Of a stretch of 64,000 nt of DNA, positions 1-13,400 are shown piece after piece; within the stretch, counting starts at the first letter, position 1, and each line of letters opens with the position of its first letter. Below the pieces are notes generated by a model. That model was given only the letters and a program-made list of their open reading frames with translations, searched no databases and was not told where the DNA came from. The DNA comes from Prostheceraeus crozeri (taxonomy: Eukaryota; Platyhelminthes; Polycladida; Euryleptidae), in NCBI GenBank assembly GCA_907163375.1, contig CAJQUW010005533.1:1513001-1577000 (forward strand), read 5' to 3'. Both the position numbers and the translations under genes were made by a program.

Positions 1-1148
1 TGAGAAGAGATAGGAAAAGTATTGGAATTTAAGGTGACCAGATCGAAAAAAAGAGTTTTGGTATGCTTTAAAATTCTGCCAATAAACATTTGTGCAAATG
101 GAAGTTAAATGTTTTCGTGTGAAATGCAACTGTCAGAACTATAAGAAATACAATCTAGATATGCACTTGGGCCAAAATGGACGTCTATAGATAGGAGAGA
201 CAAACGTCACGAACTTTTGGTACGCCCCTCGTACTTTTAAGTGTTATTAGCCATAAAATGCAGTCAGCGCAAATATCAGACTCAATGAACAACTTGGTTT
301 TCTATAAGTTTGCACTTTCTGGTCATTCAAATATTTGCATAATATCACGAATGTTTTTCGGATATAATGTGGTCGGGTTTGATTAAATCATGAAACTCTG
401 TCCGACGCTCATTCTCATTAACTTAGGTGACTTCAGAATGGAATGTATGGACACTTTGACTTGCCCAGGTGTCATGCGTGATGCACACTTGAGCGATCCC
501 TAGCGCAGCCGAAGATGTCCGTGGTGGCTTCTAATCCCGATCGTCTTTTATCCCCCCTGAATCTCACACTTTGCCGACTTCTATCGACAAAAAACTGAAA
601 TGAAGTGAATTGGAAACCACATTCTGATGTTTGCCTCAAGTTTTCGAGTCAACTTCTGGAATCAGCAAGTCATTTTTGACTAAATGCACATATGTACTAA
701 CCTGACCTTCAACGTCATCGTCAAATTAAGCTACAGGACTGCCCTCTGAGGCTCTTGACATTCTTTTTCGAAACAAATGACACCGCAGTTATATAATTTA
801 ATCCTCACCGCGTCACACTTGTCATATAGCGACATTCAGATCTTTTGTGATTATCAGGAAATGTACATGTATTCAAAATAGCTACGAGTTATCCAAATGT
901 AGTCATGACATGAATCATTTAATGACTATATTTTTATATTATAATTAAATAATTTTGAATTGAAGCCCTGATTATATATAATGCCTGCATGACATACGCA
1001 TTTTCTCAATTTTTTTGAATTGAACTTCTTAGGTACCTGAAACTATCCATACGTCATTGCCAAATAAGGAAACGTTTCCATCAGTTATTTGCTCATAGCA
1101 GAAGACTGAGGATTCTGTAGCATAATTCAGCTTAAAATCATCTTGCAG
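1..1148. other. ACAP intron, no feature seen
   Basis: AT-rich, stop-dense sequence before the first visible ACAP exon, ending in a normal acceptor. I see no gene or recognisable repeat. Confidence 0.6.
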
Positions 1149-1430
1149 GTGAAATCTTTGCTTCTCGATGAATGGGGTCCAGAAATGCTTCGAGTAATGA
1201 CAGCACTCGGTAATACTACTGTCAACCGAATCTACGAAGGTGCCTATTTTGCATCAGATGATGCTGTGTCAAAGTTACCTCCAAAATTGAAGCCGATGTC
1301 AACACGGGAAATGCGAGATCTTTGGATTCGTGCAAAATGGTTGGAGCGAAGGTTTGTGGAAAAGGATTTATCGATGGCCGAACTGATTGACTTACTTACG
1401 TCATGGAGACGGCAGCAAAGTCAGAAGAAG
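1149..1430 (+). CDS. ACAP: ACAP exon: C-terminal half of ArfGAP domain
   Basis: Acceptor CTTGCAG ends at 1148 and donor GTACAT starts at 1431. The 94 codons are phase 0 on both sides. The segment VKSLLLDEW...IRAKWLERRFVEK aligns by eye with the part of ArfGAP downstream of the zinc finger. Translation continues past 1430 into an intron-encoded hydrophobic run, which is not coding. Confidence 0.93.
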
Positions 1431-4400
1431 GTACATCAAAACATAATTATGATATTATTTGTATTTTTGTTTTACTTTTCCTTGTTTTTGATTGCTTCTT
1501 GATCAGTTGTTTTTGGTGACTTGCTACGCTACACAACTATCTTTTTGTGTGTGAGAAGAGACAAGGAGATTTGATTTTATGGACACAATTTTCGATGACA
1601 TATTGGAGCAGTTGGTGTTGAAAGAAGATCTTCAACATTTCATGCTCGTGTTAAGCTTCATGCACAGTAAATATCATCAATACCTATTGTGCTGAAAAGA
1701 CAGCTGCTCGGTATAAATAGACTTTTCAGTGTCAAAATAGCAGTCATTAAGGCGATTTAAAACAAAAATTCGGTAAATTTTTTAATTGCCTTTAAAAGAA
1801 AGAAGGTAAGTGAATGAGAGCTAATGAATATCACATTTGGAGGGAGCTCATGCCAAATTTTTTGAACTGACATGATTTGGCAGAGATTTTACGTTGCAGC
1901 CATGCCCCACGCGGGGGGTCGAGTGTCTGACTATGAATTTAGGGCGCTTGATGGTCAGTATGTCACCTTTTCAACATAGTAATCGTAAAGACACAATATT
2001 GCCATTTGCTCGTAATCGATATTTTTCGATGATAATCGAATAGATAATATTTTGTCACAATTTTTTTAATACAATGCTAAATAGAATTATTTTCCTCTTT
2101 ATGCTGATCAAATGAAATTATTTCTCATGAATTATTGCTTAAAGGCAAGGCTGACCCATTTTTTGCATTACTTTTTAAGCAAGAATGATTCTGTCATATG
2201 ACATACATAGTATTTGAAATAATTTTATGATGCCTATTCCTCTTCCGATCAATGAAATAGTTCCCACCGGTGTATGAAAAAACCGTTATGTTTAGACCAA
2301 AGATGCTTGGTTAAACTCTTTTAAACCAAAGCAACAATTCGTGCAATGCTGGAATTTTAAGAAATAAAAAGTTCAGCATATTAAACAAAAAAGTAGTAAG
2401 TTGTCAACAGCAAGTCACAAACTGTCATTAGTTATTTTGTTGTCGGGAAAAATCGAGAAGAATTGGTTGCCAATGTGAATGTAGTCCTTTCATTTTTGAT
2501 ATTATATTCAGATTTTCAGCTGTTCAAGATCCATGTGTATTCCTTGTAACAACTCAAATCCAAAATAATGTGCTCCATGCAATTAGATTTATTGGTAGTC
2601 GGGATCCCTATAATTCGCGAACATTCTGTGTACCTATAGCTATAGTATTTTTAACTTTTTTTAATGTTGTAAACCTATCCGATTCATCATGATGCATTAT
2701 GGAAAAGGTTTGAAAATGTGATTATAAAATTGACTTAGCAGCAAGTTAATTAGAAAAGTTATCGATAAATAGTTGTCGTTAAGTTAATAGTTACCTTTCT
2801 TGAACTAAATCCAATCATTTTTGTTTTTGAAAACTTCAAAAACACGCTGAAACTAAGGCTCACGAATGCCTAGCCCACGCGGTTTAGCTTAAAATGTCAC
2901 AAGAAGAAAATGCGTCTGGGGTACCGAATTCTTCCTCCCTTTCGGATGCGATTGAAACTAGCGTTGGTTTGTGCCAGCGATTTTCTCATGTGCTCTCAGT
3001 AGTGTTTTTCTTGCGCTTATTGAGCTTGTGATTCGTGTCATTTCATTATTCCTAGCCTCAATATTCATCGGGAGTCACTTGGTGTCGGAAGGTAGTTGAG
3101 GCTTCCTAGCTTTGTGACTCATAGGTTGTATACAAAAAACTTGTATGCAGAGCTTTCAAAACAGAGTCGCTGTTTTTACGAGATTTAGCTGTGGAAACAA
3201 TATATGTTAACTTGGAAAAATGTAATTCATGGAATACATTTTTCATTTAGTTCTGAAGCAACTGTTGGCATTCCGAATCTAGTGCCACAAAATGTCTCAC
3301 TCTCTCAGCCTCCTTATCAACTCTAGCAGCAGAAATTAAATTGATAATTCAGTCCTTATTATCTTGCACTTTCAAGATTCACTTCAACAGCGCTGTCAGG
3401 AAGCAAAAAGTTAGAAAGGTGTGTTGTGACGTTAGTATACTCACTGGTAAATACATCGACGCGTGCATAATTGAAATTATTTCCATTGTGTTTATGAGTG
3501 GGTGGGCTTTGCAGCTCTCATACATTTGTGCGAATAGAATCCGATAGTCTGCTGTATGATCTTTACGATATTAAATGTACTTCTATGTTTTTGTGCTGAT
3601 GATTTATTCAACTGAATTCACTCACTCACTCATCCCATTTTTGCGTCCTTGTGGTCCAGAAGATGCTGGGTTGGACGGTTTCTGATTGATGATTCTCCTC
3701 CACTTCTGGCGATCGTATACATCAGCTTCTTGAGCACCAACACTCCTCAGATCTACGTCTGTGACATTGCTCCAGGTCTTTCTTTGACGTCCTACAGCAC
3801 GATTGCCATCAACTTTGATCTCCGTGACTTTCTTGACCCATTCTGACTCGATCTTTCGCCTCACGTGACCAAAACAACACAACCTCTGTCTTCTAATAAA
3901 ATCCAAGATGTTCTCTAACCTCCTTTCCTGTCGCAGTTCTTCATCATACCTTCTCTCTGATCTTCTCACTCCACACATCCAACGGATCATACGCATCTCC
4001 GCAGACTGCAGCATCCTTTCATGATAAGTGAGCAGGGGCCAAGACTCAACCGCAAATCATTGCTTGACGTACACATGCTGCATACAACTGGTCTTTAACT
4101 CGCATGGAAGGTGATTTCGATGTTAAAATAGGCTTGGAGCTCGCGGAACTGCCGTATTCTGGCAACTACAGCCGACTCAACGCCACCGCAACTGTCGATG
4201 ACATCACCAAGGTAACAGAAGCTGTCCCTTCAAGTCGGTTTCCGTGCATATCAACGCACTTAGGCATGTCTTGATCGGCATCCTTCGAACATGACAAGCA
4301 ATTCTCACACTTGTAGTTGACAGCCACAGTGAATCTCCCTTTCACTTTTGCGCATCGTGCATGCAACTATCCATTGCAGATATTACATTGAATGGAATTA

Positions 4401-7400
4401 ACTCCTACACCTTCGCAGCATTTCACACATGGCATTTTGCTGTCTGATACTTCTTCTCTATCATGTCTTTACAGCCGCTTACCATGATCTTTGTCTTTTC
4501 AGCATTCATCTTAAAGCAAGCCCTTGCTGGAAAAACTTCTTTCCGAACACAGCAATTTCGCTTGAAGATCATCATCCGAGTCTGCCATAAGAAGAAGGTC
4601 ATCTGCATTTAGAAGTTCATATGGCAGTCTCTTCCTGGCAGCTTCATTGATGGCATTCATGACTATGGCAAAGATCAATGTACTCAATACTGAACCGCGG
4701 TGCACACCTACATCCACATTGAAGTGGTCAGAATCTTCGAACTTAGTGCGAACGGTCATAGTTGCATTGCGATATATGTCATTATCGCTCTTACAAGCCA
4801 TTCCTCAGCTCCACTTTTGCGAAGAGACCACTGTAAAACTTCTCTTGGAACTCTGTCGAAGGCTTTTTCAAGGTCAACGAAGGCTAGAAACATCTTCTGC
4901 TTGGCACGATATTTTTCTATAACCTGCCGGGTGATGAAGTTGGTATCAACAGTACCCCCAACCAGGCTTACAACCGAACTGCATGTCATCAAGCTCTGAG
5001 AGCGCAGTCTCTTCTCCAGCACTCTTTCAAACACCTTCATATCATGATCTAACAGTTTGATGGCTCTGTAGGATTAGCATTGTAGAGGATCTCCTTTACC
5101 CTTGTACACAGGAAAGAGATCACTACTGCACCAATCATGAGGGATATCATCAACTTTCATAACTTCATTAAGCATCTCAGATAGGCACTTGACTGATACG
5201 TCCAAGTAGTGCAAGAACATTTCATTGACAACGTTCGATGGTCCGGGCGTTTTTTTCTTCTTCGTGTTGTTCAGAGCAATTCGGACTTCTTCTTCAGATA
5301 TGCTTCACCACGTCACCTTCACAGTAGGACACTCAGTAGCAGCATCCCAGCTGTTTTCAACATTAATTAACGCTATCATGAAGTCTCTCCATCTTGTTTC
5401 ATTTCATCAGATTTGGCCATGATATTTCCTTGTTTGTCTTTAACACGCGACATTCCTTGAATATCCCGATTTTCGGATGCCATCTGTTTCGCAATTTCGA
5501 AGAATCGCTTTTTGCCGTCATTGTTGCCAAGATTCTTTGCAAACTCGCGCCTTTTGCTTTCTTGTGCAATCCAAACTGTTTTCCTGGCCTCACGTCTTGA
5601 TTGCGCATATATAACTCTATGGTCAATTCCATGTAACTGTAACATTTGGACGTGAAAATAATTTTCACAATTAGAGTGTAAGCTTTTCAATAATGAATAA
5701 CAATACGATGACTGCATGTTTCATCGAAAATTTGACTATTTTTTTGCCAAGGGTGCCGCCACAGTAAGTCGATAAATAATTATTTTCTTAACTATGATAA
5801 ATCAATATTTTTCAGCTATTTTTGAAAGATTTTATTTTCCGTCCACTAACATTTGATTTTACGAACGCGATACACTTACATATTTTCTGGAGCACAAAGA
5901 CTACTATACAAGTCGTGATTTATTACTTCGAATCCTGTAAAGACATCGTAAGGCATCATTTGAATGATAAGTTACAATGTAACGACCGGGATGAAATTTT
6001 ATGTGTTTATTTTTTTGCAACAATATGTAATTGCTAGAATTAAAAACTAACTCGTGGAACGAAGGCATGTGCTCACGATAAACACTTATATGTGCATGAA
6101 ATACCTATCGGATCGAATGTTAACTGTCTGTAAAAATTTCAAGAGTGTAACGACCGGGATATCCCGGTCGCTACATTACCTCTGTAACAGACGGGAGAGT
6201 GTGCATCCCATCGTGTACCTGTCTGTTTGGTTTGGAAATGACAATGCACTTGCATGTAAGTCAAGCATGAATTCATGTTAAATATCCTGATAACTTCCGT
6301 TATTGATTTTGGTCTGTACAATGCATTAGCTCCTATCATCGGGTTTGATGCATATGACCAACGATGGATTGAAAAGTATGTTCTGTGTGATTGTGTAACT
6401 GACGCCCGTCGAAGTCTTAAATGTGAATTTTGCAGAGATAGTAGGGTGTTCAGGTTTATAGGTCCGGTGAGAGATACCAGTACCATCAATTACGTGTGGT
6501 GGAGCAGATCTGAGGAAGGTCGGATGGAACAGACAAGAATTCATCAAGATGCTGACGATTCTCAGGAAAGGCTGATTGAGATGCTTCCTATCTTCCAAGA
6601 GCACCACACCGTCAAACGATATCAAGCTGAAGAGTTTCGCCGACAGAAAGAGTCTCTCTCAGAGGAATCTATTGTTATTCACTTTGACTTTAGTGAGAAG
6701 TTTGCTTGTGGACAGCAAGATGCCATTGAAAGCGCATATTGGGTGCATTCAACAGTGACAATCTTCACCGTTGCTGTCTACAGGCGTGATCATGATCCAC
6801 AAATGATTGCTCTAGCATCCAATGATCCGGATCAGACAAGAGCTACTATTCCAGTCTATATTTCATTCATCATGGACGAGTTCATCGACGAACTATTTAT
6901 GGAGCGACGGACCGTCGTCGCAATTCCAGAACCGATTTATGGTTCTTTTTTGAAAAAAATGAAGGATCGGTATTACCTAGACGACACTTAATGAACTTTT
7001 TTCTCCACGCCGCATGGTAAGGGCGCCATCGACGGAGTAAGCGGTACACTAAAGCGCCATGTCTTTAACAAGATATGGTCACGTAGGTCGATAGTACATA
7101 ATGCAAAAGAATTTGCCGATTCCTGCGTCGACTCACACAAAATTCGATGCATTAGGTGAGCTCTGACTTTCTTAAAGAACGCACAACTAACTTTGTACTT
7201 CATGACGTACCAGCTCAATCTGCAATCAAAAAATCTCATTGCTGGCAAATTTCATATGCTGATGTGGTTTTGTCTTCTTTGTCGCACGATTTACCAATGC
7301 GCATTCGATATAATGTCGGCGATTGGGTGGTTGTTAGTTATGACGACATTGAGTATCCCGGACAATTGACACCCGTTATAGAAGACGACTATAAGGTGAA

Positions 7401-10400
7401 CATTATGCACCGACAACGGGAATTGTTCATGTGGTCAAAACCTAGAGATCACATTTTCTACTATGGCAAGGATATTTCAAGAAAAATTTCGGCGCCTGTA
7501 AATGTAGAACAATCACTCTTTCCATTTTTGAACTTTTACTAATCTGATTGACCGTTGTGTCTGAGATTTTAGCTCTCCGTTGAACTATATTAGAAGCGTT
7601 CATGTTCTTTTTACAGCAATATATTCATGTGAACATAATGTGTTCCTACATATTATGAATTGAAGGGAAATAGGGATTTAGAAGCATTTACATTTTATTT
7701 TACAACATAGCTCATTTTTCGTAACGACCGGGATGTAACGACCAGGATGTTGTAATTTCAAAAGTTTCAAATTAACAACTTTCCGGAAACGTAGCAAAAC
7801 TTGTGTCAAACAAAGTGTGTATTTCAGGAACACTACATAAAAAAATTACGATGTGACATTCAGTATTTGGGCATTAATCAAAGGTTACTAAATAAAAGTA
7901 AAATAGTCAAATTTCTGGCTGTAACGACCAGGATGGCATTTACAAATGTTTCATCAGAACAACAAGAATAGTCGGTGTCCGAAAATTCCTGTTATGATAG
8001 CCTACTATGAGCTAGTAATGTACAAGAAGTTTCGGCTTCTTGAGCAACGTAGTTCCGTTTTACCAGTTCGAAAACAATGAAATGTAACGACCCGGATTAT
8101 ATGGAATCGACCCTATTCGCATCACATTTATTCTTTTGCCAATGTTCCTTTTATATTTCACGGCTTCGTCCACTTCTGCATTCCACCACCAGTTTCTTTC
8201 CTGCATGCCCAATCTTTAGTTCGACCATAGACTTTTTCTGCACTCTGAATCCATGCATTTTCCATGGTACGCCATGCAGCATTAAAGGAATTCCGTTCAT
8301 CATTATGATAAGCATGGTTTGAAACTTCACCGTTGAAGCGTGCAGCGAGCATTGGGTCCTACAATTTCCAGATACGTATGCGCGCCGTACATTTTTCTTG
8401 AAAATCTTGTCACTGGCTTTATCTTCAGGTCACTTAATAGGAGCCGGTGTTGTGATACACATTCTTCACCTGGTAGAACTTTCGTGTCGACAATTTTGCT
8501 TCTATCTCTTCTTGGAACCAATATGTATTTGATGACACTTTCATTCAAGTCGCCCACGGTATACTTCGGGTTGTACCCCGCCCATAGTAAGTAGAGGTCA
8601 TCATCATCAAAGCAGTAATATTGAACAGTTTTGCGACCGGATGCCCTTCCTGACGTCAACCTCTTTGAGTGTAACAATGTGGCTACTAAAATGTTTTGAC
8701 TACTTTTCGGAATGTCCGGGTTAACCTGGCTATTTACAGCCGCCCAGCACTCGTTGTGGTTGAGTTAGTTACTACCGGCGAGGGATGGTAGTATCCAGGA
8801 CGCACGACCTACCAGCGTTACCAAGTAGGCAGTTCAAAAGGGAGTCGAAACCTGGACCAAGTGAACTCGTGGACGTACAACCAAAGTCCCCAAAATGAAG
8901 CTTTAACGTCATTATTCCCCATACTTGAGGCTTGGACGGTGCTGACATATAGAAAAGAGCTGTAAGTAGGAGGTGCTTAGGATTCATAATTTGAGCATAA
9001 GGTTGATTTTTAGCAAGGAAAATAAAACTAAACTCATACTAATAAATTTTATCTTCAGCGCTTTCGATGACTCTAATCATAAGATACGTCATTTATAAGA
9101 GGATTCTAAACAATCTTGCACTGAAAGTTATAAACATTCAAATTACATAGCTATCAAAAGAGATTAAGTAAAAAATTATGCATAGGTACATACTAAAATC
9201 GAGACATTAGACTATCGGAAATTAACATAGATAGGATGAAAGCAAAAAGGACTAAGACCATGGCAGGAGCAAGTCACTTACACATTCTTTCATAACACAC
9301 AGCGAGGGCCTGAACCGCTTCAACAAAATGGCCTCAGTGATCTTAATATGGGGCACATTTCTGCATATTTCTGCAATCTCGATTTTAGTATGTTCCTATG
9401 CATAATTATTTACTTAATCTCTTTTCATAGCTATGTAAATTGAATGTTTATGACTTTCAGCGCAAGATTGTTTAGAATCCTCTTATAAATGACGTATCAT
9501 ATGATTAGAGTCGTCGAAAGCGCTCAAGATAAAATTTATTAGTATGAGTTGAGTTTTATTTTCCTTGCCAAAATTCAGTGGAAGAAAAGGCTGTTTTAAG
9601 TTTTTCATAAGGTTGATACCTCCAGATAAAATAATAAGGTATTGCCGACGTTTCGGACGTTCGTGCTTTGTCAAGGCACAAGAGCAATTCCCAAAAGCAT
9701 GGACATGCGCACACGAACAAAATATGCTTATAAACATTTTTATGATACAGTTGACACAAAGCGATTAGAAATCAGTTATTTCGATCGATCTTTCCATTAA
9801 GCTTGGGTTCCAAAGATCTGATTTGACGAGATGTAGTATGTACAGGTACAATGTAGTATCAACAGGATCTCGACATTCGTCAATAATTTGTACATCAAAA
9901 TAATCGATAGAACCGGTGTGACCTTGATGTTTCTGCAACAAGTGGTCAGAAAGGTCACTGACTTTGTTGCCAGCGTTAATGCTGTTACGATCCTCAGCAT
10001 AACGCAAATAAAAGGGCGGCTACTTTTGCCGATGTAAAATTCTGTACATAATTTGCAGGTAAATTTATAGACGACAAGACGGTCATTGCATTTATAGATA
10101 TCATTCAGCACGTTACAGAGATAAAAGTTTTCATGCTTCTCATTTTTAGTTTTATTATTTAGGGCACTGGAGAGACTTATTTGGTTTACTGATTAGGTTA
10201 GTTTTAATATCATATTTTTTCCATGAACTTGTGGATTTGTTTGTTAGCCCTATCACTTACAAAATCTTATGTTAAATTAGTTTTGTACTTAGAGTATTGC
10301 TTTTTTCTTATTTTTGTCTACCAGAAAATCCTTATCACTGAAGCCGTTACGACAATTATTTTTTAAAGTCTCAATAGCAATTTTACTTTTTTCCGGATCA

Positions 10401-13400
10401 CTACATCCTTTTGGTACATAATTAATGTTGTTTGTGATATAATTTCGCTTTACATGATTAGGCAAGTCACTCCTTTTATTTAAGTAAATTCCCGACTGTG
10501 TTCCTTAATGTACCAGTCATACGAAATTGCATTGTGTTTTACCTCAATACTAGTATCCAAAAAGTTTAAAACTTTATTTGGGATCTCCATAGTAAACTGG
10601 ATGTCATTATGAATTCCATTATTACTTCCAAAAATTTACCATTAAGAATCAAATTATTTGGATAGATTGGGCCCACGATTATGTCATCAATGTACCTGGC
10701 ATATATACGTGGGTTCAGATCGAATCTCTCACGCAAAGTTTTGCTGACATAATCAGACTTTTCTGGAGCGCTGTGATCTTTTAAGAACGGATGCCCTTCC
10801 TTCGGACTTCCAATGACACTTTCGGGCTGAACCTCTGGACCGAAAGATCGCTAGGCCAAGCACTTAACCACTGCCATGGAGACCGCTCAGTGGGTTACAA
10901 ACTGCCTCGAGATCGCGAGGGGGCTAATGTTTATGCACATCTTTCTAACTGACCAGAGTATCGGTTTTGAAGGCAATTTAAGCACTGAGGGACGTAAAAA
11001 TATCATGTCAAGCAACTTACTCTCTTACTTAGTTCCATGACAACAATACATAGCCAATAGGACAATATTTGATTTAATTCACTGTTCTTAACCGCAATAA
11101 AACTTGCTCCTTACCTCCTCGTTTCGCATCTTTTTCTGTCCATTCCCTGTAATGTCGATTGCTCGTTTCCACCGCAGTCCATCGGGAGCAATCTAGTTAT
11201 AACCTTATTCTGTGGTTGTAACATAATAGGATGTAATGTAATGAGAAAATTATTTTATTTTTGCAATTTTCTTCTATGAATTTCTTGCCGTCCATAAATT
11301 TCGAATGTCTGGTTGAGATTTCCTTTAATTGCTCCTTTTTTTAAGCAGATGAGTCATTTTAATTCCCCTATAAATGCGCAAGATATGTCTTCATTAGTGA
11401 TTTGCAGATTTCATGTGACGGTTGAACGTATTACTGTGAACGATTATCCTTAAAAATTATTATTAATTTGAGCCACTTTCCAATACTGAAATCATTGACG
11501 AACAAGATAAGAAAAACATCTGAGTTTTATCAAAAACTGAAAACATTGTATGCTAATTGAACCAAATTTGGTGTTTGGGCTTTTGTATGAAATTGAACAC
11601 AGTAATATCTCGGGTTATCGCTCCCAGTGTTATATACAGTAATCAGAATATCAAACTGTGAATAGGCCTGTAATCATGAATTGTATTAGTGAATTAGCTA
11701 AACAGCAAACATGAACATAGAACAAACAGCATATATATTGCAGTATATTTACAGAATAGTTTACAATATGTAGGCCAAAAAAAGACAAATAGATGAAATG
11801 CAGATGTACAAATTCAAAATAAAAAGAAGGTAATGTTACTAGCTAAACCTGCTCAGCTCATCCTTATCATTTTCCCCATCTTCGATTTACTAATAGTACA
11901 TCTGCGAGTTGCACATGGTAATCTCCTGGAATATGAAGACTTTTGAATTTCATGGATAATCAAACTCACATTGTGACCTTTTTGTACTTGCACAGCTCCT
12001 GTGCAGACAGTTGAATTCACATTAGAACACCTTTGGTCTGATTTTAAAAATACACAATTACTTTCATTCTTCATATTGACGAACCTTTTCTTCTTGAAAT
12101 GGTGCTTCCTTGTTTTGGTATCCTTCAAAGCATTGCTGTACGCTACTTGATAATATTTTTTGATCATTGCTAAGATCATGATAAGAAAAGTTCGAAAGTT
12201 TTGAGATAACGGGAAAACATTTTTCAAGTTTGAAATTGCTTTTGAATTTTAATTGAATCACATGGTCATAGTTACTCGTACAATCTATAGCATAATTTTT
12301 ACTTTTCGCGTTCACTGATTCAATATATAATCATTTACAAAGCAGGACACTAAAACAATGTCTAAGACAGTTAAGTCTGTTAATGTTAATTAGGTAAGTG
12401 TTAATTAATTAAGTTAATATCTAATCAGTTAGCCAAAGTTTCTCGAATAACAGCATTAACTTTTATAGATTAGAAAGTAGCTCTGTAGTGTGAATAATCC
12501 AACACTTCTACTGCTTGTTTGACATTTATCTGATACGTGTAAATTTCATGGTGACTTGCAAACACACTTCTGTTGCTGATTCCTTGTGGTGCGCTAGTCA
12601 ATGTCGCTAAATCATGTCGTCGAACTCATGATGTTGAAGACGACTTAATTTGAAAAATTAGACTACTTTGTTCAAGTGCTATTTTCCACTTTCATTCAAA
12701 TAGTACTTTACATCATATAAACTGAATAGAATAGCAGCCAACCTCATTATACATATATACAGGCTGTCTAGTGCGTCATTTTTTTCATTTCTTGGTAACA
12801 TATCATTTTATTTCATTTTTTGCTGCTGCTGTGATTTTTTTTCATTTTTTCTTCGAAATCATGCATTCTCAAATAGATTTTCGTAAATTGCCGACTACTA
12901 GCCTACATGTAGTTCAGAATTTATCCTTAGAGATATCAGGTCTCCACTTTTTGGATTTTATGATTTTGTTGACTAATGCATTGAACTCCAGATGTCGTAT
13001 AACTTGATGGAGAATCATTAAACTTCCGCAACACTCTGTTTTTTGGGCTATTCATTATCTTATGGGTGATTTTGATAAATCAACGAACCACAGGAAACAT
13101 CCTGTAACAATTAACAATAAATGTAGAGTGTAGACATATTTCATTGTATTTCCCTTCGATGATTTTCCTTCTTGTCATTACAGTCAGTTAAAAAATACCT
13201 GAGGTCAGTATTTTGTTTTTGTTATAAATGCTGCTCGGATGATTCCACTTGAATTAGCCAAACATTGACTTCGAACCTATGTTCTATGCAACCAAGTTCG
13301 TGTATGCAACACATAAAACAAGAAATGAGAGGACAATTTTGCTTCATTCGTGTGACTTTGTTATCATCGTTCAACAAGTGTGACTTTGTTTTTTATCATC

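Larger units (their letters stand above)
6161..8096 (+). mobile_element. Candidate DNA transposon with transposase-like gene and repeated 13-mers
   Basis: Ends proposed from an inverted pair: ATCCCGGTCGCTACATT at 6161-6177 and AATGTAACGACCCGGAT at 8080-8096 (15 of 17 positions agree). Between them lies the broken gene at 6275-7542. The core TAACGACC(A/G/C)GGAT recurs at 7722, 7736, 7922 and 8084, and just outside at 5980 and 6148, the last forming a palindrome with the left end. Repeated subterminal motifs around a transposase-like gene are typical of transposase-binding sites. No clear target duplication was found, so the exact ends are uncertain. Confidence 0.55.

Noticed and set aside
2894-3031. 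45-codon frame starting MSQEENASGVP
   Set aside because: Short, no recognisable family, lies in an ACAP intron; could be chance.
6326-6625. 99-codon minus-strand frame opposite the transposase-like gene
   Set aside because: Shadow of the plus-strand coding sequence.
11853-12227. 124-codon minus-strand frame
   Set aside because: Low-complexity Lys/Ser/Asn-rich sequence from AT-rich DNA, no domain, no splice or phase link to a neighbouring gene.
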